Positions 16,556 through 24,731 of a stretch of DNA of 30,459 nt are shown piece after piece. Under the pieces are notes generated by a model. It made no database searches, was not told the origin of the DNA, and saw only the letters and a program-made list of their open reading frames with translations. The position numbers and the translations under genes are program-made. Position 1 is the stretch's first letter. The number at the start of each line of letters is the position of its first letter. This stretch comes from Eubacterium sp. (GTDB lineage Bacteria; Bacillota; Clostridia; Oscillospirales; Acutalibacteraceae): positions 1-30,459 of the forward strand of contig JACTVT010000024.1 in assembly GCA_014465955.1 (NCBI GenBank). The letters run 5' to 3'.

Positions 16556-18504
16556 TATAATGCACCTCCTAATGAATATGCCAGGCAGATAACTACGATT
16601 GCAGTTGCAATGGCAGCACTTGGAATGTAAAGTTTCTTTTCACCAAACCAATCTTCCATATACCAGTTGGTAAGGTACATTCTCTTATCCCCGCCGAAGG
16701 AATTTTTAAAGTTAAGGTCGTCACCCTCATTATAGCCGTTCATATAAACATGAGCATGATGCGGAGGTGATTTTTTGATAACGATACCTGTTGCAACAGG
16801 TATTACAAATACGGCAACAAGCATAAAGATCATAACTACAATATTATTTTCACTTATAACTTCAGATGCATAGCCAAACACATTAACAAGATACGGTAAA
16901 ATGATATCTCTTGAAATCAGCGGGAACACGGTGCAGAGAGCAAGCATCATAAAACTGTGAACAAGAATGGATAAATGCTGGTTTGCGGAAAGTTTATTTG
17001 TGCAGATTGTTGACTGCGGTTTGTAAGAAAGAATTTTTGCAAGCCACTTAGCCCAATAATAAAGCGTAGTTGCCGAGCCGAAACAGATAAAGAGAACAAG
17101 CAGAATACCGACAAGTTTATCATCTGCCTCAAGGAATGAGCGAAGAGCAGCCCACTTTGACACAAGCATACCGAACGGTGCAAGGAACATACCTGCGATA
17201 CCGATAATAAGCGGATATGCAAGACGCGGGAAACGGATAATAAGTGAATGCATATCTTCAATTTCTCTTGAACCGGTAAGGTTTTCAATCGCACCGACAT
17301 TCTGGAACAGAAGTGATTTTGAAACAGCGTGGAATATTACAAGGAACACACCTGCCCAAACTGTTGTCGTAGTGCCGAGACCTGCACAGGCTGTGATAAG
17401 ACCGAGGTTTGAAATTGTTGAATAAGCAAGAAGTTTCTTTGCATCTGTAACAGTGATTGCAAGCATTGATGTTACAAGGAAAGTAAATCCGCCGATAAGC
17501 GCAACCATTGTGCCTGCAATATTATTTTCCATAAGCGGAGCAAGACGGAGAAGAAGATACACGCCTGCTTTTACCATTGTAGCACTGTGAAGAAGTGCTG
17601 ACGACGGTGTAGGCGCAACCATAGCACCGAGAAGCCACTTTGAAAACGGAAGTTGCGCACTTTTTGTAAGTGCGGCAAATGCAAGAAGAATTACAGGTGC
17701 AACAAATGCTGCATTGCCCATGAGAACAGATTTCTGAATCAAATCCTGTAAATCGAAAATCTGATTGTTAAAACCGAGAATGATAATACCTGCACAGAAA
17801 CCGCATCCACCGAGCAGATTCATCCACAAAGCCTTGAAAGAATTGTTGACAGCCTCGCCTGTTTTTGTATAGCCGATAAGCAGGAAAGATACAACAGATG
17901 TGATTTCCCAGAAGAAATACATCCAAGTAAGGCTTGAAGACATAACAAGACCGAACATTGCACCGAGGAATACATACATCATTGAGAAGAAAAATCTTCT
18001 TCTGTCCTTAAACTCGGTATGGTGATGATGATAATCCACCATATAACCGCAGGCATAAACAGTAATAAGTGTTCCCACAACCGCAATGATTAAAATCATA
18101 ATAACCGTAAGTTGGTCTATGTAAAGATGATTTGCCTCAGCGGGTTCAAAATGTGCAATACTTTTTTCGCCTATAAGTTCAAACCAAAGCAAAGCCACGG
18201 TCTGAACAACAGATAAAACGATTGCATAATACTTTTTATGTTTTATTGACAGCACAGTAACGAGAACCATTAAAAATATCTCGCCTGCCATCATCACTTT
18301 GTCAATAATTCCCGTGTTGCTCAAAAGCGCAATCGGCTGGGCACCGTTTGCAAACCACCACACGGAAAATACAATTGCAGAAGCCATTATGGCAACCGAA
18401 CTGACATAAGTTACGATTTTTCTTAAAGTATTATTTACACTCACGCTTTGCAGAACTGCAGAGCCGAAAGGAAATAAAATCAAGAAAAGCAGTAAATTTT
18501 CCAT
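16555..18504 (-). CDS. echA: Ech hydrogenase membrane subunit A (NuoL/antiporter-like)
   Basis: A 649-residue protein with about 16 membrane helices, related to NuoL and Mrp antiporter subunits. It carries the family core TWMYFFWEITSVVSFLLIGY and PTPSSALLHSATMVKAGVYLL, with Glu and Lys residues of the ion channel. It is the main ion-pumping subunit. I start it at the ATG at 18504, preceded by AAGGA ten bases upstream. A longer frame to 18561 would start upstream of any ribosome site and at the predicted transcription start. It is the first gene of the ech-hyp operon. A C-terminal hydrophilic region (about 575-620) contains a histidine-rich PPHHAHVYMNGYNEGDD stretch before the last helix. Confidence 0.94.
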   Translation of the reverse strand: MENLLLFLILFPFGSAVLQSVSVNNTLRKIVTYVSSVAIMASAIVFSVWWFANGAQPIALLSNTGIIDKVMMAGEIFLMVLVTVLSIKHKKYYAIVLSVVQTVALLWFELIGEKSIAHFEPAEANHLYIDQLTVIMILIIAVVGTLITVYACGYMVDYHHHHTEFKDRRRFFFSMMYVFLGAMFGLVMSSSLTWMYFFWEITSVVSFLLIGYTKTGEAVNNSFKALWMNLLGGCGFCAGIIILGFNNQIFDLQDLIQKSVLMGNAAFVAPVILLAFAALTKSAQLPFSKWLLGAMVAPTPSSALLHSATMVKAGVYLLLRLAPLMENNIAGTMVALIGGFTFLVTSMLAITVTDAKKLLAYSTISNLGLITACAGLGTTTTVWAGVFLVIFHAVSKSLLFQNVGAIENLTGSREIEDMHSLIIRFPRLAYPLIIGIAGMFLAPFGMLVSKWAALRSFLEADDKLVGILLVLFICFGSATTLYYWAKWLAKILSYKPQSTICTNKLSANQHLSILVHSFMMLALCTVFPLISRDIILPYLVNVFGYASEVISENNIVVMIFMLVAVFVIPVATGIVIKKSPPHHAHVYMNGYNEGDDLNFKNSFGGDKRMYLTNWYMEDWFGEKKLYIPSAAIATAIVVICLAYSLGGAL

Positions 18505-18567
18505 TACCTCAACATCCTTTAATTTATTTTGTGCAAAATATGTAATATTCTGCAAACACACTAAGTT

Positions 18568-18596
18568 ATTTTAACACTCTGTTAATAAAAAATCAA
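18568..18596 (-). promoter_or_regulatory. SigA promoter of the ech-hyp operon
   Basis: On the minus strand TTGATT (18596..18591), a 17-base spacer and TAAAAT (18573..18568) predict a start near 18561, leaving a leader of about 57 nt before echA. No other good match lies in the gap shared with sigG. Being vegetative, it suggests hydrogenase expression in growing cells. Confidence 0.65.
18571..18585. promoter_or_regulatory. Palindromic operator candidate in the ech promoter
   Basis: TTAACA-CTC-TGTTAA is a perfect six-base inverted repeat with three central bases. It occupies the spacer and the first bases of the -10 box of the ech promoter, where a bound dimer would block polymerase. The half-site orientation is opposite to the Rex consensus (TTGTTAA-N4-TTAACAA), so I do not assign a regulator. 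Confidence 0.4.
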
Positions 18597-18689
18597 TCTT
18601 TTATTTAAAATAAATATATGGTATTTGTACTAATTTTTACTGTCTCTGCTCATAATAAAATTATACATAATTTTTAAAGGTGGTTATGT

Positions 18690-19457
18690 ATGCAATACAA
18701 CAAAGTAGAAATATGCGGAATTAATACAAATGAACTTAAAGTGCTCAAGGAAAAAGAAAAAATCGAGTTGCTGAAAAAGGCACGAAACGGCGATTTAAAA
18801 GCACGCGATGAACTGGTTAAAGGCAATCTGAGGCTTGTACTTTCGGTTATACAGCGTTTTCAGAACAGAGGCGAATCTATGGACGATCTGTTTCAGGTCG
18901 GTGTTATAGGTCTTATAAAGGCGATCGACAATTTCAATCTTGACCTTGACGTGAAATTTTCAACCTACGCCGTGCCGATGTGCATAGGAGAAATACGAAG
19001 ATATTTGCGTGATGACGCCCCTATAAGAGTATCCAGATCTATGAAAGACACGGCGTATAAAGCGATGCAGGTTAAAGAACGTCTAACAAATAAAAATCAG
19101 AAAGAACCGTCGGTTGAAGAAATTGCAAAAGAACTCGGTTTAAAAAAAGCGGATGTGGTACTTGCACTTGAGGCAATCGTTGACCCCGTTTCGCTTTATG
19201 AGCCTGTATATAATGACGGCGGCGATACAATTTTTGTTATGGACCAGGTCGGCGACAGCAATACCGACAGCGACTGGATTGACGAAATTATGATTAAAGA
19301 TGAAATAAGCAAACTCGGCGATCGCGAACGAAATATTATGTATTTAAGGTTTATGCAGGGCAAAACACAGATGGAAGTCGCAGAAGAAGTCGGAATATCA
19401 CAGGCGCAGGTTTCAAGGCTTGAAAAAAATGCATTAAAAAAAATCAAAGGGCATTAA
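18690..19457 (+). CDS. sigG: RNA polymerase sporulation sigma factor SigG
   Basis: The 255-residue sigma-70 family protein controls late forespore genes. Its N-terminus (NKVEICGI) and core (NGNLRLVLSVIQRF-type stretch, DLFQVGVIGL, KFSTYAVPMCIGEIRRYLRDD, PIRVSRS) follow Bacillus SigG closely, as do VSLYEPVYNDGGD and the C-terminal helix-turn-helix GISQAQVSRLEKNAL (about 234-248). The start at 18690 has an AAAGGTGG site six bases upstream. Unlike in Bacillus, spoIIGA and sigE are not directly upstream; the neighbour is the divergent ech operon. Upstream, CATAATA at 18651-18657 fits the SigG -10 pattern CATnnTA, but no convincing -35 accompanies it. Confidence 0.96.
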   Translation: MQYNKVEICGINTNELKVLKEKEKIELLKKARNGDLKARDELVKGNLRLVLSVIQRFQNRGESMDDLFQVGVIGLIKAIDNFNLDLDVKFSTYAVPMCIGEIRRYLRDDAPIRVSRSMKDTAYKAMQVKERLTNKNQKEPSVEEIAKELGLKKADVVLALEAIVDPVSLYEPVYNDGGDTIFVMDQVGDSNTDSDWIDEIMIKDEISKLGDRERNIMYLRFMQGKTQMEVAEEVGISQAQVSRLEKNALKKIKGH

Positions 19458-19460
19458 AAA

Positions 19461-19502
19461 CCGCCGTGGGTGTACAAAAACACTCACGGCGGCTATTTTT
19501 TT
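19461..19502. terminator. Bidirectional rho-independent terminator after sigG
   Basis: A 12-bp stem (19461-19472 and 19481-19492) with one G-U pair and an eight-base loop begins three bases after the sigG stop. It is followed by CTATTTTTTTT. On the opposite strand the stem is followed by TTTTT, so it also serves the converging AraC-type gene. Confidence 0.9.
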
Positions 19503-19512
19503 TAGTGTATCA

Positions 19513-19530
19513 GAGGGCACGGAGGCCCTC
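19513..19530. repeat. Short GC-rich palindrome
   Basis: GAGGGC-ACGGAG-GCCCTC forms a six-bp hairpin in AT-rich surroundings, just before the 3' end of the AraC-type gene and directly beside the sigG terminator. It is GC-rich compared with its flanks and may be one copy of a dispersed intergenic element. That cannot be tested within this window. Confidence 0.4.
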
Positions 19531-19539
19531 CCCAACATA

Positions 19540-20418
19540 TTATTTCTGCTTTTCTTTAACCGGAATCCAGATTTCGCTTTTGTAATCATCAGCGGTCATA
19601 TTGCCTGCCGTATAAGCCTCAATATCGAATTCATACGTCGGTTCATAAGACAGTGACGGCATCACCTCTGAACAGAGTTTATGCCAAACACTCTGCATAG
19701 CATCGGGCATAGGTCCTACACAGTCAAAAACAAGCCATGTTCTTGCAGGAATTGTATTAATTCTGAAGCCCTCGGGCACGTCAATATCAGACTTACAGAT
19801 ACCTGCAATCGAATAATCAAACGTTCTGCTGTCAAGTGCTGACGATTTACTGTAGCAAATACCGAACAAATCCTTTGTTTCACAAAGATTATGGAGTATC
19901 GTTTTGATTGTGCCGTCACACCAGCATCTTTCCCAGAATTCTGGAATGGTATTTTTATTTGCCGAATTATCAACAGTATGCTGTTCAACCTTTTCAAGAA
20001 CGGTAAAAGCCTCTTTTTTTACAACCTTAAAATTTTCCATTGTTCCACCTCTTAAAATAATATTTACATAAAGGCGTGAAAAAGTTTTCAGATTGCTTCC
20101 GTTACTTTTTGCAGCAGACGGCGGCACACCGTGAAATTTTGCAAATGCTCTTGAAAAGCTTTCAGGTGAATTATAGCCGTATTTAAGCGCCGCATCTATC
20201 ACTTTTGCATCGGTATTCAGAAGTTCACTGCCGGCAAGTGTCAATCTTCTGAATCTGATATAATCTCCGACCGTATATCCGCACAATGCGCTGAACATAC
20301 GCTGAAAATAAAAGTTTGACATACACGCTTTCTGCGCAAGATGATTATAATCTATATCATCTGTTAAATGATTTTCAATATAATCAATTGCGCTCTGCAT
20401 TCCCGAAACAATATCCAC
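19540..20418 (-). CDS. AraC-family regulator with GyrI-like effector domain
   Basis: About 292 residues. An N-terminal AraC/XylS DNA-binding domain (about 8-110) has both helix-turn-helix units: YNHLAQKACMSNFYFQRMFSA and the second-unit pattern IDAALKYGYNSPESFSRAFAKFHG. A C-terminal GyrI/SoxR-effector-like domain (about 125-292) starts with ENFKVVKKEAFTVL and has WxxC, DFDIEAY and WIPV segments. This SoxS/Rob-plus-GyrI layout is common in clostridial multidrug- or small-molecule-responsive regulators. The start is uncertain. I chose the GTG at 20418, nine to ten bases after AGAGAGG, over an ATG at 20445 that lacks a ribosome site; a TTG at 20424 is also possible. It follows uvrA by 75 nt and could be co-transcribed with the uvrB-MATE-uvrA operon. 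Confidence 0.85.
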   Translation of the reverse strand: MDIVSGMQSAIDYIENHLTDDIDYNHLAQKACMSNFYFQRMFSALCGYTVGDYIRFRRLTLAGSELLNTDAKVIDAALKYGYNSPESFSRAFAKFHGVPPSAAKSNGSNLKTFSRLYVNIILRGGTMENFKVVKKEAFTVLEKVEQHTVDNSANKNTIPEFWERCWCDGTIKTILHNLCETKDLFGICYSKSSALDSRTFDYSIAGICKSDIDVPEGFRINTIPARTWLVFDCVGPMPDAMQSVWHKLCSEVMPSLSYEPTYEFDIEAYTAGNMTADDYKSEIWIPVKEKQK

Positions 20419-20493
20419 TTTCAAACTTCCTCTCTGTAATTCCATTTTACAGCGGAACAAAAAATAAATCCTGACAATTTGTGCACACATATA

Positions 20494-23319
20494 TCATTGT
20501 TCAAGAAGAGGTTTGAGATATTTAGCAGTATAAGACTTTTTGCATTTACAAAGTTCCTCGGGAGTACCGCAGGCAACAATTTTGCCTCCTCTTTTGCCCC
20601 CCTCTGGACCCAAATCAATAATATAATCCGCATTTTTGATAACATCAAGATTATGCTCAATAACAAGCACCGTATTGCCAGTATCAACAAGCGAATTAAG
20701 CACATTGATAAGCCTGTGAACATCGGCGGTATGAAGTCCCGTTGTAGGCTCATCAAGAATGTAAATTGTTTTGCCTGTGGAACGTTTCATAAGTTCAGTT
20801 GCAAGTTTAACACGCTGTGCCTCGCCGCCTGAAAGCGTTGTTGCAGGCTGACCGATTTTTACATAGCCGAGACCGACATCCGATAAAGTTTTTAATTTAT
20901 TATAAATCTTTGGCTGCTGACTGAAAAATTCAAGTCCCTCATCAACAGTCATTTCAAGAACTTCAAAAATATTCTTACCTTTAAATTTGACCTCGAGCGT
21001 TTCACGGTTATAACGCTGACCGCTACAGACATCACAGGGCACAAAAATATCTGCAAGGAAGTGCATTTCGACTTTAACAATTCCATCGCCACCGCAGGCT
21101 TCACATCTGCCGCCCTTGACATTGAATGAAAATCTGTTTGACTTATAGCCGCGCATTTTCGCCTCAGGAACTTCGGCAAACAAATCTCTTATATCATTAA
21201 ACACACCTGTATACGTTGCGGGATTTGACCGTGGTGTTCTGCCTATTGGCGACTGATCTATATCTATAACCTTATCAAGATATTCATAGCCTTTGATTTT
21301 TTCAAACTTACCAGGCTTTTTCTTGGCATTATTAAGTTCAGTTACAAGGAATTTGTATAAAATTTCATTGACAAGGCTTGACTTGCCCGAGCCCGAAACA
21401 CCTGTTACGGCAACAAATTTGCCAAGCGGAATTTCAACATCAATTTTTTTCAGATTATTTTCGGCAGCACCGTAAACAGTAAGTTTATGACCATTACCCT
21501 CTCGTCTTTTTTCGGGAACGGGAATCTTTTTCTTACCGCTTAAATACTGCCCGGTTATCGACTCCTCACAGTTAATAACATCATCAACAGAGCCTGCCAC
21601 AATCAGATTGCCTCCATGAACGCCTGCGCCCGGACCGATATCAACAATATAATCGGCTGAGCGAATAGTATCTTCATCATGCTCAACAACAATCAAAGTA
21701 TTACCCAAATCACGCAGGTGACGGAGAGTTCCGAGAAGTTTTTCATTATCCCGCTGATGAAGTCCGATTGACGGTTCATCGAGAATATAAAGCACGCCTA
21801 CAAGTGAAGACCCTATCTGCGTTGCAAGGCGAATGCGCTGAGCCTCGCCGCCCGAAAGCGTTGCCGCCTCTCTTGAAAGCGAAAGATAGTCAAGACCCAC
21901 AGAATTAAGAAAGTTAAGGCGTTCACTGATTTCCTTAATAATCAGTCTGCCTATCATCTGCTCTTTTTCGGTAAGTTCAAGATTATTGATAAACTCTATT
22001 TCCTCGGAAATAGGCATTTTACAGAATTCGGCTATATTTTTACCGCCGACGGTTACGCCGAGGCTCATCGGCGAAAGCCTTGCCCCCTTACAGTCAGGAC
22101 ATCTTGCAGACACCATAACGCTTTCAATTTCCTGCCGCGACCATTCGGAGGTTGTTTCGTCATAGCGCCTTTTCAGATTATTTACAACGCCCTCAAAATC
22201 ATTGGTATATGTTCCCGAGCCGTAACTTGTAACTCGCTTCATTTTTATTTTTTTGCCCTTTGTACCGTATAAAATAGCGTTAACTGCTTCTTTTGACAGC
22301 ATTTCAACAGGCATATCAAGTGAAAAATTATACTCGTTGGCAAGCGCATCAAAATACATTCTTGCGATCGAAGAACCATCTGCAACATTCCATCCGCTTG
22401 CCTTTATTGCTCCCTGATTTATGGATAACTTTCTGTTAGGAATAATTAAATCCTCGTCAATTTCCATAAAAGTACCAAGACCCGAACAACGCTTGCACGC
22501 ACCGTACGGATTATTAAAAGAAAACATACGGGGGCTCATTTCCTCAATGGAAACACCATGCTCTGCACAGGCATAATCAAGCGAATAAAGTTGTTCTTCG
22601 CCGCCGATAACATCGCACAGAACAACGCCCTTGCTCATTTTAGTTGCAGTTTCAATACTGTCTGCAAGTCGGCTTTTTATATCCGGTGAAACAACAAGCC
22701 TGTCCACAACAATTTCGATATTATGCTTTTTATTTTTATCAAGTTTAATATCTTCGGAAAGGTCATAAACACTGCCGTCGATTCTTACACGGACAAAGCC
22801 GCTTTTTCTTGCGTCATCAAGTTCTTTTACGTATTCGCCTTTTCTGCCTCGAACTATGGGCGACATAATCTGAATTCTTGTACGTTCTTCAAGAGTAAGA
22901 ATTTTGTCAACAATCTGATCTACTGTCTGCTTTTCAATCACCCTGCCGCAGACAGGACAGTGCGGTATTCCGATTCTTGCATAAAGCAGTCTTAAATAAT
23001 CATAAATTTCCGTAACAGTGCCTACAGTTGAGCGCGGGTTGCGTGAAGTCGTTTTCTGATCAATTGAAATGGCAGGACTCAATCCCTCGATATAATCAAC
23101 ATCTGGTTTGTCCATCTGGCCTAAAAACTGCCTTGCATATGAAGAAAGGCTTTCAACATATCTTCTCTGACCCTCGGCGTAAATAGTATCAAAAGCAAGG
23201 CTTGATTTGCCCGAACCGGAAAGACCCGTAAAAACAACAAGACTGTCTCTTGGTATTTCAACATCTATATTTTTTAAATTATGCTCACGGGCACCTTTTA
23301 TAACAATATTTTTAGCCAT
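20494..23319 (-). CDS. uvrA: Excinuclease ABC subunit A (UvrA)
   Basis: The 941-residue damage-recognition ATPase of nucleotide excision repair. It has two ABC modules: Walker A GLSGSGKSS (32-40) and GVSGSGKSS; two LSGGEAQR signatures; and ILDEPSIGLH and ILDEPTTGLH Walker B regions. It also has zinc-binding cysteine sets, including CPDCKGARLSP and CEACGGDGIVKV...CDVCSGQRY. I start it at the ATG at 23319, six bases after GGAGG; a TTG at 23325 lies against that site. The start overlaps the last 8 nt of the MATE gene, so translation is coupled. All catalytic motifs look intact. Confidence 0.98.
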   Translation of the reverse strand: MAKNIVIKGAREHNLKNIDVEIPRDSLVVFTGLSGSGKSSLAFDTIYAEGQRRYVESLSSYARQFLGQMDKPDVDYIEGLSPAISIDQKTTSRNPRSTVGTVTEIYDYLRLLYARIGIPHCPVCGRVIEKQTVDQIVDKILTLEERTRIQIMSPIVRGRKGEYVKELDDARKSGFVRVRIDGSVYDLSEDIKLDKNKKHNIEIVVDRLVVSPDIKSRLADSIETATKMSKGVVLCDVIGGEEQLYSLDYACAEHGVSIEEMSPRMFSFNNPYGACKRCSGLGTFMEIDEDLIIPNRKLSINQGAIKASGWNVADGSSIARMYFDALANEYNFSLDMPVEMLSKEAVNAILYGTKGKKIKMKRVTSYGSGTYTNDFEGVVNNLKRRYDETTSEWSRQEIESVMVSARCPDCKGARLSPMSLGVTVGGKNIAEFCKMPISEEIEFINNLELTEKEQMIGRLIIKEISERLNFLNSVGLDYLSLSREAATLSGGEAQRIRLATQIGSSLVGVLYILDEPSIGLHQRDNEKLLGTLRHLRDLGNTLIVVEHDEDTIRSADYIVDIGPGAGVHGGNLIVAGSVDDVINCEESITGQYLSGKKKIPVPEKRREGNGHKLTVYGAAENNLKKIDVEIPLGKFVAVTGVSGSGKSSLVNEILYKFLVTELNNAKKKPGKFEKIKGYEYLDKVIDIDQSPIGRTPRSNPATYTGVFNDIRDLFAEVPEAKMRGYKSNRFSFNVKGGRCEACGGDGIVKVEMHFLADIFVPCDVCSGQRYNRETLEVKFKGKNIFEVLEMTVDEGLEFFSQQPKIYNKLKTLSDVGLGYVKIGQPATTLSGGEAQRVKLATELMKRSTGKTIYILDEPTTGLHTADVHRLINVLNSLVDTGNTVLVIEHNLDVIKNADYIIDLGPEGGKRGGKIVACGTPEELCKCKKSYTAKYLKPLLEQ

Positions 23320-24730
23320 TTTCAACCTCCGACTTCATCTGTGAAAGCGCTTCTCTTCCCTCTTTTGTAACGGGCTTAATCCATTTTTTTGAAAGATAAA
23401 ATTTAAGGCACATAATTGTTTTCGGTATATCTTCAAAAATATACATAATTGCAAATGCCGCAATAAAAGGAACTTTAAAAAAATAAACAGCAATAAGCGT
23501 TGCAGGCACGGAAAGCGCCCATAAGGATATCAAATCATACTTTGCACCCGTAGCCGTATCCCCTGCCGACCTGAAAACAGACACAACCTGCAAGTACGAG
23601 AACATTCGCATAGGAAATGCACAGGAATAAATAATCATCAGAATTGCAGCAGTTTGTAATGTGCTTTCAGCAATATTGCTGCCCATATTGAATATACTAA
23701 CGAGTTGATTTCTAAAAATAATAACAATTACCGAGGTTGCAACGGCAAGTACAGGAACAATATATGAAAAGCGCTTAGCATCAGTAATTCCTCTTTCAAT
23801 TTTACCGCTCCCGATTGATTTACCAATCATTACCGATGATGCACTGCATATACCGATAAAGATAATAAAGGCAATATTTTCAAAACTTCTCAGAATCGTT
23901 ATAGCGGAAAAATACTCATAGCCCATATTACCGAAAATGATGTTGAAAATAAATGTGCCTGCACCCCACATACCCTCATTAAGTACAACGGGTGATGCTT
24001 TTTTCAGATACTCGGTAAATTCATCTTTACCGAACACAAAAAACTGTTTCAGACCTGCAATAAGAATGTTTTTCTGACAAAGAGAAATAATTACAAGAAT
24101 GAAAACACCTGACCATGCCGAAATTACTGTAGCAAGGGCGGCACCTGTAATACCCATTTCGGGGAAACCGAATTTACCGAAAATCATTGAATAATCAAGA
24201 AAAATATTCAAAACCGTTGTGAACGCCGAAACGTACATCGGCAGTTTAACGTTTTCAACGCTTCTTAAAATTGTTGCAAGAATATTAGTCAGTGCAACCG
24301 CAATAAAAGAAAAGCAAACGCATTTCAAATATTCCGAGCCTGCTCTGATAACAGACGGGTCTGAATTGAAAATTCTGACCACTCCCCTTGTAAACACAAG
24401 GCTTATAACTGTAAAAAACACAGAAACAAAGAGGGCAAATATAATTGATATGCCCGAAAAACGACGTATTTTTTTTATATCCTTAATGCCCCAGTACTGC
24501 GAAACAAAAACAGTGGTAGCCGAACAGAAGCCTACTAAAATCATATTCATAAGCCACGCCCACTGCCCTATCATTCCAACAGAGGACAAAGCAACAGAGC
24601 CGAGATTGCTTACAAGCAGTGTATCGGCAAGTGTAAATGAACTCGTAAGCAGATTTTGCAGTGCGACGGGCACAGTCAGCCTGACTGCCGTTTTCCAGAA
24701 TCCTTTATCATTAAACAAACTTAAATTCAT
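23312..24730 (-). CDS. MATE-family multidrug/toxin exporter
   Basis: The 472-residue protein has 12 predicted membrane helices in two homologous halves. The MATE pattern near the N-terminus (TVPVALQNLLTSSFTLADTLLVSNLG...LSSVGM) is clear, as are the half-repeat around 240-290 (ASPVVLNEGMWGAG) and the basic linker between halves. It exports cationic compounds in exchange for sodium or protons; the substrate cannot be told from sequence. It starts one base after the uvrB stop and overlaps uvrA by 8 nt, so it is firmly inside the repair operon. The last 30 residues are cytoplasmic and charged (KPVTKEGREALSQMKSE). Confidence 0.93.
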   Translation of the reverse strand: MNLSLFNDKGFWKTAVRLTVPVALQNLLTSSFTLADTLLVSNLGSVALSSVGMIGQWAWLMNMILVGFCSATTVFVSQYWGIKDIKKIRRFSGISIIFALFVSVFFTVISLVFTRGVVRIFNSDPSVIRAGSEYLKCVCFSFIAVALTNILATILRSVENVKLPMYVSAFTTVLNIFLDYSMIFGKFGFPEMGITGAALATVISAWSGVFILVIISLCQKNILIAGLKQFFVFGKDEFTEYLKKASPVVLNEGMWGAGTFIFNIIFGNMGYEYFSAITILRSFENIAFIIFIGICSASSVMIGKSIGSGKIERGITDAKRFSYIVPVLAVATSVIVIIFRNQLVSIFNMGSNIAESTLQTAAILMIIYSCAFPMRMFSYLQVVSVFRSAGDTATGAKYDLISLWALSVPATLIAVYFFKVPFIAAFAIMYIFEDIPKTIMCLKFYLSKKWIKPVTKEGREALSQMKSEVENG

Positions 24731-24731
24731 T

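Noticed and set aside
13804..18504. Respiratory complex I (nuo) fragment
   Set aside because: The large subunit keeps both CxxC nickel-ligand pairs, the set is the six-gene Ech order, and hyp maturation genes follow. There are no NuoE, NuoF, NuoG or other antiporter subunits.
18571..18585. Rex operator in the ech promoter
   Set aside because: The half-sites read TTAACA...TGTTAA, the reverse arrangement of the Rex consensus TTGTTAA-N4-TTAACAA, and the spacing differs. I kept it only as an unassigned palindrome.
18600..18680. SigF or SigG promoter for sigG
   Set aside because: CATAATA at 18651-18657 fits a SigG -10 box, but no convincing -35 lies 17-18 bases upstream and the region is very AT-rich, so it is not listed as a feature.
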